Positions 54,125 through 63,657 of a stretch of DNA of 64,000 nt are shown here, piece after piece (positions within the stretch are counted from its first letter, which is position 1; each line of letters opens with the position of its first letter). The notes beneath the pieces are model-generated. The model saw only the letters and a program-made list of their open reading frames with translations, made no database searches and was not told the origin of the DNA. This DNA is from Pukyongiella litopenaei (lineage in GTDB: Bacteria > Pseudomonadota > Alphaproteobacteria > Rhodobacterales > Rhodobacteraceae). The stretch spans positions 3,162,001 through 3,226,000 of the forward strand of contig NZ_CP027665.1 of the NCBI RefSeq assembly GCF_003008555.2, in the 5' to 3' direction. The translations under genes were made by a program, and so were the position numbers.

Positions 54125-55522
54125 ATGGGTCAGGCGATGGCGCTGGAGCGCAACGAAGCGGGGATCGAAACGGTGACGGGCATCCTCGCGCAGCGGTTCG
54201 CGGACCGCTGCCAGACCGGGGCCGCGATCCGCGAGCAGCATGGCCACACCACCACCTGGATCGCCAACCAGCCGCCCGATGCGGTGGTGTTTCCCGAGAA
54301 TACCGACGAGGTGGCGGGCATCGTCGCGACCTGCGCCGAACATGGTGTGCCGGTCATCGCCTTCGGCACCGGCACCTCGCTCGAGGGGCATGTGAACGCG
54401 CCGGCCGGCGGCATCTGCATCGACATGAGCCGCATGAACAAGGTGCTGGCGGTCCATGCGGGCGATCTCGATTGCGTGGTTCAGCCGGGCGTGACCCGCG
54501 AGGATCTGAACACCTACCTGCGCGATCAGGGGCTGTTCTTTCCCATCGATCCCGGCGCCAATGCCTCGCTTGGCGGCATGGCGGCGACCCGCGCCAGCGG
54601 GACCAACGCGGTGCGCTACGGCACCATGAAGGACAACGTCATCGCGCTCGAGGCGGTGATGGCCGACGGCACCGTGATCCGAACCGCGCAGCGGGCGAAA
54701 AAGACCTCGGCCGGCTATGACCTGACCCGGCTGCTGGTGGGGTCCGAGGGCACGCTTGGCATCATCACCGAAATCACCCTGCGCCTGCATGGCATCCCCG
54801 AGGCGATGTCGGCGGCGCGCTGTTCCTTTCCGACCGTGGACGCGGCCTGCCAGGCAGCGATGGCGACGATCCAGTTCGGCATCCCGGTGGCGCGGATGGA
54901 ACTGATCGACGCCCAGAGCGTCAGGGCGGTGAACGCCTATTCCAACCTGTCGCTGCCCGAAACGCCGCTGCTGCTGCTGGAATTCCACGGCTCGGATGCC
55001 GCGGTGCGCGAACAGGCCGAGGCCTTTGGCGATCTGGCAGGCGATGTCGGCGGCGAGGAGTTTGCCTTTACCACCAGCCCCGAAGAGCGCACCAAGCTGT
55101 GGCAGGCGCGGCACGATTTCTACTGGGCGATGCTGCAGATGCGCCCCGGCGCCAAGGGTCTGGCCACCGATGTCTGCGTGCCGATCTCACGGCTGGCCGA
55201 CGCGGTGACGCGGGCCGAGGCCAGGGCGGCGGAACTGGGGCTGCTCGCGCCCACCGTGGGGCATGTCGGAGATGGAAACTTCCACACCACGCCGATGATC
55301 GACATGAACGACGCCGACGAGGTGGCACGGGCCGAGAGCTTTGTCGGCTGGCTCAACGACATGGCGATCTCGATGGATGGGACCTGCACCGGCGAACATG
55401 GGATCGGGCAAGGCAAACGCGCCTATCTCCAGCGCGAACTGGGGCCCGCGACGCGTTACATGGCCGCGGTCAAATCGGCGCTCGATCCGCAGGGCATCCT
55501 GAACCCCGGCAAGATCCTCTGA
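54125..55522 (+). CDS. FAD-binding oxidoreductase, D-lactate dehydrogenase (cytochrome) type
   Basis: 465 residues. The PCMH-type FAD domain contains PVIAFGTGTSLEGHVN, DPGANASLGGMAATRASGTN and LLVGSEGTLGIITEITLRL. The C-terminal FAD-oxidase domain ends with VGHVGDGNFHTTP, TGEHGIGQGKRAYL and LDPQGILNPGKIL. The pattern matches eukaryotic LDHD/bacterial Dld-II enzymes, which oxidise D-lactate or other D-2-hydroxyacids and pass electrons to cytochrome c or another carrier. The 2-hydroxyacid dehydrogenase at 50723 could supply or consume the same class of compound. Confidence 0.9.
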   Translation: MGQAMALERNEAGIETVTGILAQRFADRCQTGAAIREQHGHTTTWIANQPPDAVVFPENTDEVAGIVATCAEHGVPVIAFGTGTSLEGHVNAPAGGICIDMSRMNKVLAVHAGDLDCVVQPGVTREDLNTYLRDQGLFFPIDPGANASLGGMAATRASGTNAVRYGTMKDNVIALEAVMADGTVIRTAQRAKKTSAGYDLTRLLVGSEGTLGIITEITLRLHGIPEAMSAARCSFPTVDAACQAAMATIQFGIPVARMELIDAQSVRAVNAYSNLSLPETPLLLLEFHGSDAAVREQAEAFGDLAGDVGGEEFAFTTSPEERTKLWQARHDFYWAMLQMRPGAKGLATDVCVPISRLADAVTRAEARAAELGLLAPTVGHVGDGNFHTTPMIDMNDADEVARAESFVGWLNDMAISMDGTCTGEHGIGQGKRAYLQRELGPATRYMAAVKSALDPQGILNPGKIL

Positions 55523-55570
55523 CGCCGCCGGGGTTTCGTCCCGGCGCGAAACCTACCATCCGGCCCAGGC

Positions 55571-55604
55571 AACGAAAAGGCCCCGGCGCCGCAGCGCCGG
55601 GGCC
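55571..55604 (-). terminator. Rho-independent terminator of ilvC
   Basis: A perfect 11-bp stem GGCCCCGGCGC / GCGCCGGGGCC (55579-55589 and 55594-55604) with a four-base loop lies 27 bases after the ilvC stop on the minus strand, followed by TTTTCG. It may also serve the convergent flavoprotein gene. Confidence 0.8.
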
Positions 55605-55630
55605 GGTTGGCTCCGATCCGTCTTGCGGGA

Positions 55631-56740
<1,110 letters not shown>

Positions 56741-56752
56741 TCATCTTCGGAA

Positions 56753-56768
56753 TTTTCATTCGTGAAAA
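56753..56768. promoter_or_regulatory. Inverted repeat in the ilvC/lrp divergent region
   Basis: TTTTCA (56753-56758) and TGAAAA (56763-56768) are perfect inverted repeats with a four-base spacer, nine bases upstream of the regulator start. The AT-rich dyad resembles Lrp/AsnC-type binding sites and could autoregulate the regulator and touch ilvC. Confidence 0.4.
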
Positions 56769-56776
56769 GTTTGGAT

Positions 56777-57244
56777 ATGGATCAGATCATGCTGAACGAT
56801 ATCGACCGCCGCATTCTGCGCCATTTTCAGGCTGACCCGAGCCTCTCCACCGCCGAACTGGCCGATCGCTGCCGGATCGCGCCCGGCACATGCTGGCGCC
56901 GGCTGGAGCGGATGCAGGAAAGCGGCATCATCCTCGCGCAGGAGGCGGTGATCGACTGGGCGGCGCTGGGCTATGCGGTCGAGGTGTCGCTGCGGTTCAC
57001 GCTGGACAAGACCCAGCCCCGCGCCTTCGACGATTTCATCGCCGCGGCGCGCGCGGTGCCCGAAGTGCTGGAGATCCAATCCTTCCTCGGCCGCGTGGAC
57101 GTGCGCCTGTCGGTGATCGCGCGGGACATGGCGGATTATCAGCGGCTCTATCGCGACCGCATCCTGACCCTGCCGCATATCGCCGATATCGAATCGCTGA
57201 TGCATATCGCGCGGGTCAAGCGGGACGAGGCGCTGCCGGTATGA
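56777..57244 (+). CDS. Lrp/AsnC family transcriptional regulator 1
   Basis: 155 residues from the ATG at 56777. An N-terminal winged HTH (LNDIDRRILRHFQADPSLST, then AELADRCRIAPGTCWRRLER) is joined to a RAM effector domain (RAVPEVLEIQSFLGRVDVRL and IARDMADYQRLYRDRILTLP). It is divergent from ilvC across 123 bases and overlaps the second regulator gene by four bases. Lrp/AsnC proteins form octamers and respond to amino acids; which one is bound here is not evident. A GTG at 56762 is an alternative start. Confidence 0.9.
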   Translation: MDQIMLNDIDRRILRHFQADPSLSTAELADRCRIAPGTCWRRLERMQESGIILAQEAVIDWAALGYAVEVSLRFTLDKTQPRAFDDFIAAARAVPEVLEIQSFLGRVDVRLSVIARDMADYQRLYRDRILTLPHIADIESLMHIARVKRDEALPV

Positions 57245-57699
57245 CCGATCTCGACGACACGGACCGCTCGATCCTGCGTCTGTTGGCGCGCGATGCCACC
57301 CTGGGGGCGGGGGCGCTGGGGCGCCGGATCGGGTTGTCGCAGCCTGCCACCTGGCGGCGGGTCCGGCGGTTGCAGGATGCGGGCATCCTGAACGGCCGGC
57401 GATTGCGGCTGAACGCCGAGGCGCTGGGGTTCGGCGTGACCGTGTTCCTGGGCGTCAAACTGGCGCGCAAGGGACGGGTGAGCCTGGAGGATTTCGAACG
57501 CGCGGTCGCCGCCATTCCCGAGGTGCAGACGGTGGAACATGTGCTGGGGCTCTACGATTACCGGCTGCGGGTGGTGGCGCGCGATCTGGCCGATTTCGAA
57601 CGGGTGCTGCGGCGGCGGATCATGACCCTGCCGGGCGCGGGCGAGGTCGAGGCCAACGTGCTGCTGAGCGAGGAGCGCCGCCCCGGCCCGCTGGGCTGA
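57241..57699 (+). CDS. Lrp/AsnC family transcriptional regulator 2
   Basis: 152 residues, start ATG within the stop of the first regulator (ATGA). HTH: LDDTDRSILRLLARDATLGA and LGRRIGLSQPATWRRVRRLQ. RAM domain: VAAIPEVQTVEHVLGLYDYR and VARDLADFERVLRRRIMTLP. The two adjacent proteins are diverged paralogues. The arrangement suggests hetero-oligomers or a shared target, perhaps the class-V aminotransferase that follows 77 bases later on the same strand. Confidence 0.9.
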   Translation: MTDLDDTDRSILRLLARDATLGAGALGRRIGLSQPATWRRVRRLQDAGILNGRRLRLNAEALGFGVTVFLGVKLARKGRVSLEDFERAVAAIPEVQTVEHVLGLYDYRLRVVARDLADFERVLRRRIMTLPGAGEVEANVLLSEERRPGPLG

Positions 57700-57776
57700 T
57701 CGGCCCGCCCGCGCGATCCCCTTTGCCTTTCGGGGTGAAACCGGGTTACCTGCCGGAAACCAGACAGGAGCCCGCC

Positions 57777-58904
57777 ATGCCCGCCCTTCTCGATACCGTC
57801 GATCCCGATGGCCTGCAGGAATTTTCGGTCGTGTTCACCGACCGGTCGCTCAATCACATGTCCGCCGCGTTCCAGCAGGTGATGCGCGATATCTCGGAGA
57901 TGCTGCGCGAGGTCTACAAGGCCGATGCGGTGGCGCTGATCCCCGGTGGCGGCACCTATGCGATGGAGGCGGTCGCCCGCCAGTTCGCGCGGGATGAGAA
58001 CGCGCTGGTGGTGCGCAATGGCTGGTTTTCCTATCGCTGGAGCCAGATTTTCGAGACCGGCGGGCTGACCGCGCAGGCCACCGTGCTGAAGGCGCGGCGC
58101 CAGGGCAATGAGCATCCCGCGCCCTTTGCGCCCGCGCCCATCGACGAGGTGGTGGCGGCGATCCGGGCCGAGCGGCCGGGGATCGTGTTTGCCCCGCATG
58201 TGGAAACGGCGGCGGGCGTCATCCTGCCCGACGATTACATCACCGCGATGGCCGGGGCGGCGCATGAGGTCGGCGCGCTGATGGTGCTGGACTGTATCGC
58301 CTCGGGCGCGGCCTGGGTCGACATGGGCAAGACCGGGGTCGACGTGCTGATCTCGGCCCCGCAGAAAGGGTGGAGCGCGTCGCCCAGTGCCGGGCTGGTG
58401 ATGATGTCGGACCGCGCCGCTGCGCGGCTGGAGGAGACCGGGTCGGACAGCTTTGCCCTCGATCTGAAGAAATGGCGGCAGATCATGGCGGCCTATGAGG
58501 GCGGCGGCCATGCCTATCATGCGACCCTGCCGACCGATGCGCTGCGCGCCTTCCGGGACACGATGGCGGAGACCCGCGACTACGGTTTCGAAAGGCTGCG
58601 CGACGCGCAATGGGAGCTGGGCAACGGGGTGCGGGCGATGCTGCGCGACAAGGGGATCCGGCCGGTGGCCGCCGAGGGTTTCGGCGCGCCGGGCGTGGTG
58701 GTCAGCTACACGGACGATCCCGAGATCCAGAACGGCAGCAAGTTTGCCGCGCTGGGATTGCAGATTGCCGCCGGTGTGCCGCTGCAATGCGACGAGGGCG
58801 AGGATTTCCGCACCTTCCGGCTGGGGCTGTTCGGTCTGGACAAGCTCTATGACGTGCCCGCCACGCTGGCGCGGCTGAAAACGGCCGTCGACGCGTTGTT
58901 CTGA
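57777..58904 (+). CDS. Class V aminotransferase (alanine-glyoxylate/serine-pyruvate type)
   Basis: 375 residues from the ATG at 57777 with AGGAGCC upstream. The fold-type I PLP features are ALIPGGGTYAMEAVARQF (phosphate loop), MVLDCIASGAAWVDM (Asp contact) and the Schiff-base lysine in ISAPQKGWSASPSAGLVMM. The C-terminal domain is GVVVSYTDDPEIQN onwards. Substrates may be alanine/glyoxylate, serine/pyruvate or an aminophosphonate. The two upstream Lrp-type regulators are likely to control it. No further gene in the operon. Confidence 0.85.
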   Translation: MPALLDTVDPDGLQEFSVVFTDRSLNHMSAAFQQVMRDISEMLREVYKADAVALIPGGGTYAMEAVARQFARDENALVVRNGWFSYRWSQIFETGGLTAQATVLKARRQGNEHPAPFAPAPIDEVVAAIRAERPGIVFAPHVETAAGVILPDDYITAMAGAAHEVGALMVLDCIASGAAWVDMGKTGVDVLISAPQKGWSASPSAGLVMMSDRAAARLEETGSDSFALDLKKWRQIMAAYEGGGHAYHATLPTDALRAFRDTMAETRDYGFERLRDAQWELGNGVRAMLRDKGIRPVAAEGFGAPGVVVSYTDDPEIQNGSKFAALGLQIAAGVPLQCDEGEDFRTFRLGLFGLDKLYDVPATLARLKTAVDALF

Positions 58905-58962
58905 GCGCGCTCGTCCGCCCGGCGGGCGACCTCGCTGGCGCAGGCGTGGCCGCCGGATGCGG

Positions 58963-60159
58963 TCAGCGCATTCCGAGCCCCATCTTCATCAGGCTGCGCC
59001 GGACGGGGGGGAGGGAATAGAGCGCACCCAGACCCATGGCGCGGGCGTCCCGCAGGGGGCGTGCGCTGACCATCGAGGCGCGGTTGAGAAGGTCGATGCC
59101 GCGCACGCGCATCCGGATATCGCCGATCCGCGCCTTGTGATAGCTGTCGAGCATGGCGGAATCGCCCAGCCCGTCGGGGCGGGCCGTGGCCAGGTCGAGC
59201 AGGCAGCGCAGGTCGCCCAGGCTCATGTTCAGGCCCTGTGCGCCGATCGGCGGCACCACATGCGCGGCCTCGGCCATCAGCGCCAGCCGTTCGCCCGTCA
59301 GCCGTTCGGCATGCTGGCTTATGATCGGCCAGAGGGTTCGGCGCGAGGCCAGCCGCAGCGGCCCGAACAGCGCGCAAGACCGTTCCGTCATCGCGGCCTC
59401 GAACGCGGTGTCGTCGAGCCGGAGCAGGTCGAGCGCGCGCGCGCCGCGTTCCATCCACACGATCGCCGAGGAGGGCTGTCCCTGCCAGTCCGGCAGCGGC
59501 ACCATCGTGAACGGCCCGCCCGAGCGGTGGATCTCGGTCGAGACGTTGTCATGCGGCGCGGAATGCGTCACCGCAAAGGCCAGCGCCTTTTGTCCGTAGC
59601 GCGTGGTGCGGATACCGATCCCGGCGGCATCGCGCATCGGCGAACTGCGCCCGTCCGCGGCCAGCACCAGCCGGGCGGTCACGCGGGTGCCGTCGCTCAG
59701 GCCGACCCGGGCCTCGCCCATGCGGGTGAACAGCGACACGGTCGCGGTGCCGGGGCGGAAATCCACGGTCTGCAGGTCGCCGAGCCGCGCCACCATTTCG
59801 CGGCGCAGCAGCCAGTTGGGCAGGTTCCATCCGAACGGGCGGTCCGAGATGTCGGCGGCATCGAAATTGCGCACCACGCGCGGTTCGGGGGTGGCGCCGC
59901 CGGCGTCGATGATCCGCATCACCTGCAGCGGGGCGGCGTGGTCCGCCAGCCGGTCCCAGAGCCCGGCGCGGTCGAGCAGGTCGCGGGCCGGTTGCAGGAA
60001 GGCGGTCGTGCGCAGGTCCGAGCCTTCGGCATCGCGTTCGGTCACCGGCGGCGCCGGGTCGACGCAGATGACCGAGAACCCAGCCGCGCCGAAGGCCGCC
60101 GCCGCCGTCAGCCCGGCAATGCCGCCGCCTGAAACCAGAATGTCGCAGCTGTCGTTCAT
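58963..60159 (-). CDS. UbiH/UbiF-family FAD-dependent hydroxylase
   Basis: 398 residues from the ATG at 60159 behind GGCGAGGAG. The dinucleotide-binding start is ILVSGGGIAGLTAAAAFGAAG, the GD motif is RLTGERLALMAEAAHVVPPIGAQGLN, and the DG motif is VLAADGRSSPMRDAAGI. This is the flavoprotein monooxygenase family that hydroxylates the ubiquinone ring. Which ring position is modified cannot be said, since alphaproteobacterial UbiL, UbiM and UbiH overlap in sequence. The HAD gene is upstream on the same strand (80-base gap), so the two could be cotranscribed. Confidence 0.88.
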   Translation of the reverse strand: MNDSCDILVSGGGIAGLTAAAAFGAAGFSVICVDPAPPVTERDAEGSDLRTTAFLQPARDLLDRAGLWDRLADHAAPLQVMRIIDAGGATPEPRVVRNFDAADISDRPFGWNLPNWLLRREMVARLGDLQTVDFRPGTATVSLFTRMGEARVGLSDGTRVTARLVLAADGRSSPMRDAAGIGIRTTRYGQKALAFAVTHSAPHDNVSTEIHRSGGPFTMVPLPDWQGQPSSAIVWMERGARALDLLRLDDTAFEAAMTERSCALFGPLRLASRRTLWPIISQHAERLTGERLALMAEAAHVVPPIGAQGLNMSLGDLRCLLDLATARPDGLGDSAMLDSYHKARIGDIRMRVRGIDLLNRASMVSARPLRDARAMGLGALYSLPPVRRSLMKMGLGMR

Positions 60160-60238
60160 CTCGGGTCTCCTCGCCCGCATCCTGGACCGCGCCGCGGCCC
60201 GGGGCCAGGTGGCATCCTGTCCCGGTCCTTGTGCCGGA

Positions 60239-60883
60239 TCAACCGACCCGGCCGAGAAACTCGGCCAGATTGTCGGTGTGATGGTGGATGTGGTCGGCGT
60301 CATGGGGGGCCGGGGCCACATGGACCGTCCGCATCCCCATCGCATGCGGTGCGGCCAGGTTGCGGGGGTCGTCCTCGAACATGGCGCCGCGGTCTGCCGC
60401 CACGCCGTCGCGGGCAAAGATGGCCTCGAAGGCGTCGCGCCTGGGCTTGGGGCGGAAATCCGCGTGTTCGATCCCGTAGACGGCGTCGAAGGTCCCGTCG
60501 AGCCCGCGTGCGGCCAGCACCCGTTCGGCATAGGGCGCGCAGGCATTGGTATAGACGATCCGACGGCCCGGCAGCGCGGCGATCCGCGCCGCCAGCTCGG
60601 TATCCCGTTCGAGATGATCGAGCGAGATGTCATGCACATCGGTGAGGTAGGGGCCGGGATCGACGCCGTGTTCCTGCATCAGCCCGGCGAGCGTGGTGCC
60701 GTAGCGTTTCCAGTAGTGGCGGCGCAGCCGGTCTGCCTCGGCCGGGTCCACGTCCAGCGCCTGCATCACCCAGGCGGTCATGCGTTTCTCGATCTGGTCG
60801 AACAGGCGGGCCTGCGGCGGATAGAGGGTGTTGTCGAGGTCGAACACCCAGCAGGTGACATGGGAAAACGAGGTGCGTGGCAT
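60239..60883 (-). CDS. HAD-family pyrimidine 5'-nucleotidase
   Basis: 214 residues from the ATG at 60883. HAD motif I is VFDLDNTLYPP with the nucleophile and acid/base aspartates, motif II is RRIVYTNACAPYAERVL, motif III Lys lies in FRPKPRRDAF, and motif IV is AMFEDDPRNLAAP. DLDNTLYP is characteristic of the SDT1/YjjG-like nucleotidases. It would dephosphorylate pyrimidine nucleotides or related compounds. It is divergent from the GntR gene with 113 bases between. Confidence 0.88.
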   Translation of the reverse strand: MPRTSFSHVTCWVFDLDNTLYPPQARLFDQIEKRMTAWVMQALDVDPAEADRLRRHYWKRYGTTLAGLMQEHGVDPGPYLTDVHDISLDHLERDTELAARIAALPGRRIVYTNACAPYAERVLAARGLDGTFDAVYGIEHADFRPKPRRDAFEAIFARDGVAADRGAMFEDDPRNLAAPHAMGMRTVHVAPAPHDADHIHHHTDNLAEFLGRVG

Positions 60884-60996
60884 GGGGCCGGTCTTACGCC
60901 GCCCCGGCGGCGGGATCAACGGGTGCGGGGTTGATCGCCCGGTGCCGCGGGCCCTAGGGTGGGGCAATCCGCGATCTGCCCAGTGAAAGCCCCTGA

Positions 60997-61638
60997 ATGA
61001 CCCGCGCCAAGCCCAGCCCGACCGACGCCTATTCGCTGATCCTCGATGCGATCGACATGGGCGTATTCAAACCCGGCGACCGGCTGGTGGAAAGCGACCT
61101 GGCGGATCGTTTCGGCATGTCGCGAACCCCGATCCGCGAGGCGCTGCAAAAGCTGGAGACGCAGTCGTTGCTGGCGCGCGACGGGCGGTCGCTGATCGTC
61201 GCGTCGCTCGATCACAACCAGATGGCCGAGCTCTATGTGGTGCGGCGCGAACTCGAGGGGCTGGCGGCGCGGCTCGCGGCCCGGCACGCCAATGCCGAGG
61301 AGATCACCGTGCTGTGCGACATGGTCGGTGCCGACGATGCGCTGGTCGGCGATCCGGCCGCGCTGGCGCGGGCCAACAGGCGGTTTCACAAGCAGATCCA
61401 CCTTGCCTCGCACAACCGCTACTTGGTGCAGCAACTGGACCTGGTGCATCGCTCGATGGCGCTGATGGCCACCACATCGCTGGCGGCCGAGGGGCGCGGA
61501 GAGATCGCGCAGGCCGAACACAAGCGGATCGTGACCGCAATCGCCGAACGCGACGAAAGCGGCGCCGAGACCGCGCTGCGCGATCATATTTCGGTGGCGT
61601 TCATGACGCGGCTGAAACAGGACGCGTCCGACGGCTGA
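60997..61638 (+). CDS. GntR-family regulator (FCD type)
   Basis: 213 residues. The winged HTH is DRLVESDLADRFGMSRTPIREALQKLETQS in two overlapping blocks. The C-terminal FCD domain is recognisable by AELYVVRRELEGLAARLAA, RFHKQIHLASHNRYLVQQ and HKRIVTAIAERD, with the metal-binding His positions present. FCD regulators respond to carboxylates or amino acids and repress nearby catabolic genes. No obvious target is adjacent, and the convergent glycosyltransferase gene ends 10 bases beyond its stop. Confidence 0.88.
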   Translation: MTRAKPSPTDAYSLILDAIDMGVFKPGDRLVESDLADRFGMSRTPIREALQKLETQSLLARDGRSLIVASLDHNQMAELYVVRRELEGLAARLAARHANAEEITVLCDMVGADDALVGDPAALARANRRFHKQIHLASHNRYLVQQLDLVHRSMALMATTSLAAEGRGEIAQAEHKRIVTAIAERDESGAETALRDHISVAFMTRLKQDASDG

Positions 61639-61648
61639 CACCGCCCGG

Positions 61649-63544
61649 TCAACCCAGCGGAAGATCGGCCCGGGCCTGCCCGTGCTGGGTCTTGTCCCAG
61701 AAATATGGCCGGGTCAGAAGCTCCCACAGGGCTTTCATCGCGGCCAGTGTGCCCAGCGGGAAATAGAGCATCATCGTCGGTGCCCAGCCCATCAGGAAGC
61801 GCCGTTCGGGAGAGGCACAGGCGGTCATGCCGATGCTGATGGTCAGCAGTTCGGCGGCCAGCATCACCCCGATCAGAGCGGTGACCAGGGCGGGTGGCAG
61901 CAGATCGGCCACCGGATGCCCGAACCCCAGGAACAGCAGCCAGAACGACCACAACACCGGCGCCAGCAGGAACTGGCACAACGTGCCGAGGAAAAACGCC
62001 TGCACGCCCCAGAACTTCCACGCGCCCAGGTCGCGCCACAGCCGTCCCGGTTGCCGCATGTGAACCGCCCAGGTGACCATGAACCCCTTGAGCCAGCGCG
62101 ACCGTTGCCGGACCCAGCGCCACGGCCTGCAATTGGCCTCTTCATAGGTGACGGTGTCGATCATTTCGGTGCGATACCCGGCCCGGCACAGGCGCAGGCC
62201 CAGATCCGCATCCTCGGTCACGTTATGGGCATCCCAGCCACCAAGCTCCTCGAGCCTGTCGCGCCGGAAGAACAGCGTCGTCCCCCCCAGCGGCACCACC
62301 AGGCCCATCCGGGCGATGCCCGGCAGAACCACACGGAACCAGCTGGCGTATTCGATGGTGAAACACCGCGCCAGCCAGTTCGTGCGCGGGTTGTAATAGT
62401 CGAGAATGCCCTGCAGGCACACCACGTCCTCGGGAACCTCGGCAAAGCGTGACGCGATCCGTTCGAGCTGGTCGGGCACGGGCGCATCCTCGGCATCCCA
62501 GACACCGATGATGTCGCCACGGCAGAAATCCAGCGCATAGTTCATCGCCCGCGGTTTCGTCGTCAGCGGGCCGTGGGCCGGAACCTCGATCACCCGCATC
62601 CACGGGGGTAGGGCGGTCTGGGCCAGCGTTTCGCGCGTCACGGTGTCCTTCTCTTCGAGCACGAGGATGACATCGAGCAGCGCCTTGGGGTAACTCAGCC
62701 GGGCCAGCCGGCGCACCAGCGCGCCGGCGATCTCGCGTTCGCGGAAGAGCGGAACGAGAACCGAAATCTTTGGCATCCGGCCGGGTAATGCGCGGGGCAA
62801 AGTGCGGGGCGGCGTTTGCGGTGCGGTCAGGTGGGACTGTCCCGTCAGGTGGCAGAGAAACCCCAACGCCTTGAGCGCGGCGAACATTAGCAGCGTGATC
62901 GTCGCGATCACCGTAGCCCCGGTGAGCGTTCCGACCGGGGCAAGGATCGCGGCGGCGATGATCGTGGCGAGGCTGGCGGGCAGGATCAGCCTGCTGCCCC
63001 GGTCCCGGTTTCGGCAGCTGAACCGGGGTTCGACCCGCGTGCCGGCATCGCGGGCCAGGTCCCGGGCGTAGTGTCGCGCTATGGCCGCGTCGATGTCGAT
63101 GGCGGTTGCCAGCACGGGCAACGCGGTCGGAAACGCACCGGTCAGGTCGGCCTGCAGCGATGTGAACCGGTCGGGCCGGCTGGTGGCGATCAAAACCGTT
63201 CCGCCCATCGAGAACCACGGAATCGCCCGGTGCCGGATCCAGAAACGCCGGTCCATGCGGGCGCATAGCCGCGGATCGGGCGGGCGGGCGCTGAAATCGG
63301 CATGGCCGATCCCGTGCTGTTCCGCCAGCGCGCGCTGCACGTCATCCGCCCCGACCCAGCCTTCGGCAACGAGGATTTCCCCCAGGGGGGCATCGAGGCG
63401 GGCCTGCAGATCCAGCGCCTGGACCAGCTGCGAGGGCCGGATGGCGCCGGCATCGACCAGATGCCGGCCCAGCGGCTTGCGCCGGGCGGGGTCCGGGCGC
63501 GCCGCCGGACGCGGGTCAGACAGTCTGAGATCGGCGAGGTTCAT
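61649..63544 (-). CDS. Glycosyltransferase family 2 with N-terminal MshEN-like domain
   Basis: 631 residues from the ATG at 63544. Residues about 24-76 form two tandem MshEN-like motifs (PLGRHLVDAGAIRPSQLVQA and PLGEILVAEGWVGADDVQRA, each ending in a Gln at 47 and 76), the c-di-GMP-binding fold of GspE/MshE N-domains. The membrane-anchored GT2 part follows: SVLVPLFRE, DxD-like IIGVWDAEDAP, TEDADLGLRL and QRSRWLKG, with two membrane segments before and about four after. It should polymerise an exported polysaccharide. The leading Arg of the canonical RLG motif is Pro here, so nucleotide binding is uncertain. A CtrA box lies 53 bases upstream of the start. Confidence 0.85.
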   Translation of the reverse strand: MNLADLRLSDPRPAARPDPARRKPLGRHLVDAGAIRPSQLVQALDLQARLDAPLGEILVAEGWVGADDVQRALAEQHGIGHADFSARPPDPRLCARMDRRFWIRHRAIPWFSMGGTVLIATSRPDRFTSLQADLTGAFPTALPVLATAIDIDAAIARHYARDLARDAGTRVEPRFSCRNRDRGSRLILPASLATIIAAAILAPVGTLTGATVIATITLLMFAALKALGFLCHLTGQSHLTAPQTPPRTLPRALPGRMPKISVLVPLFREREIAGALVRRLARLSYPKALLDVILVLEEKDTVTRETLAQTALPPWMRVIEVPAHGPLTTKPRAMNYALDFCRGDIIGVWDAEDAPVPDQLERIASRFAEVPEDVVCLQGILDYYNPRTNWLARCFTIEYASWFRVVLPGIARMGLVVPLGGTTLFFRRDRLEELGGWDAHNVTEDADLGLRLCRAGYRTEMIDTVTYEEANCRPWRWVRQRSRWLKGFMVTWAVHMRQPGRLWRDLGAWKFWGVQAFFLGTLCQFLLAPVLWSFWLLFLGFGHPVADLLPPALVTALIGVMLAAELLTISIGMTACASPERRFLMGWAPTMMLYFPLGTLAAMKALWELLTRPYFWDKTQHGQARADLPLG

Positions 63545-63596
63545 GCGGATAGCCCCGGCGCACGGGTTCAAACCGCGCCAGACTGGGGGGCCAAGG

Positions 63597-63612
63597 TTAA
63601 TCCGCGGTTAAC
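63597..63612. promoter_or_regulatory. CtrA-binding box upstream of the glycosyltransferase gene
   Basis: TTAA-N7-TTAAC fits the CtrA consensus exactly (TTAA at 63597-63600, TTAAC at 63608-63612). Including G63596 the site is symmetric (GTTAA-N7-TTAAC). It sits 53-68 bases upstream of the glycosyltransferase ATG and 46 bases from the carA stop. CtrA is the cell-cycle/motility response regulator of alphaproteobacteria. Confidence 0.7.
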
Positions 63613-63657
63613 TCTGGCGGAACCGAATCGATTTTGCCGTGTCGCGCCGTGGGGCGG

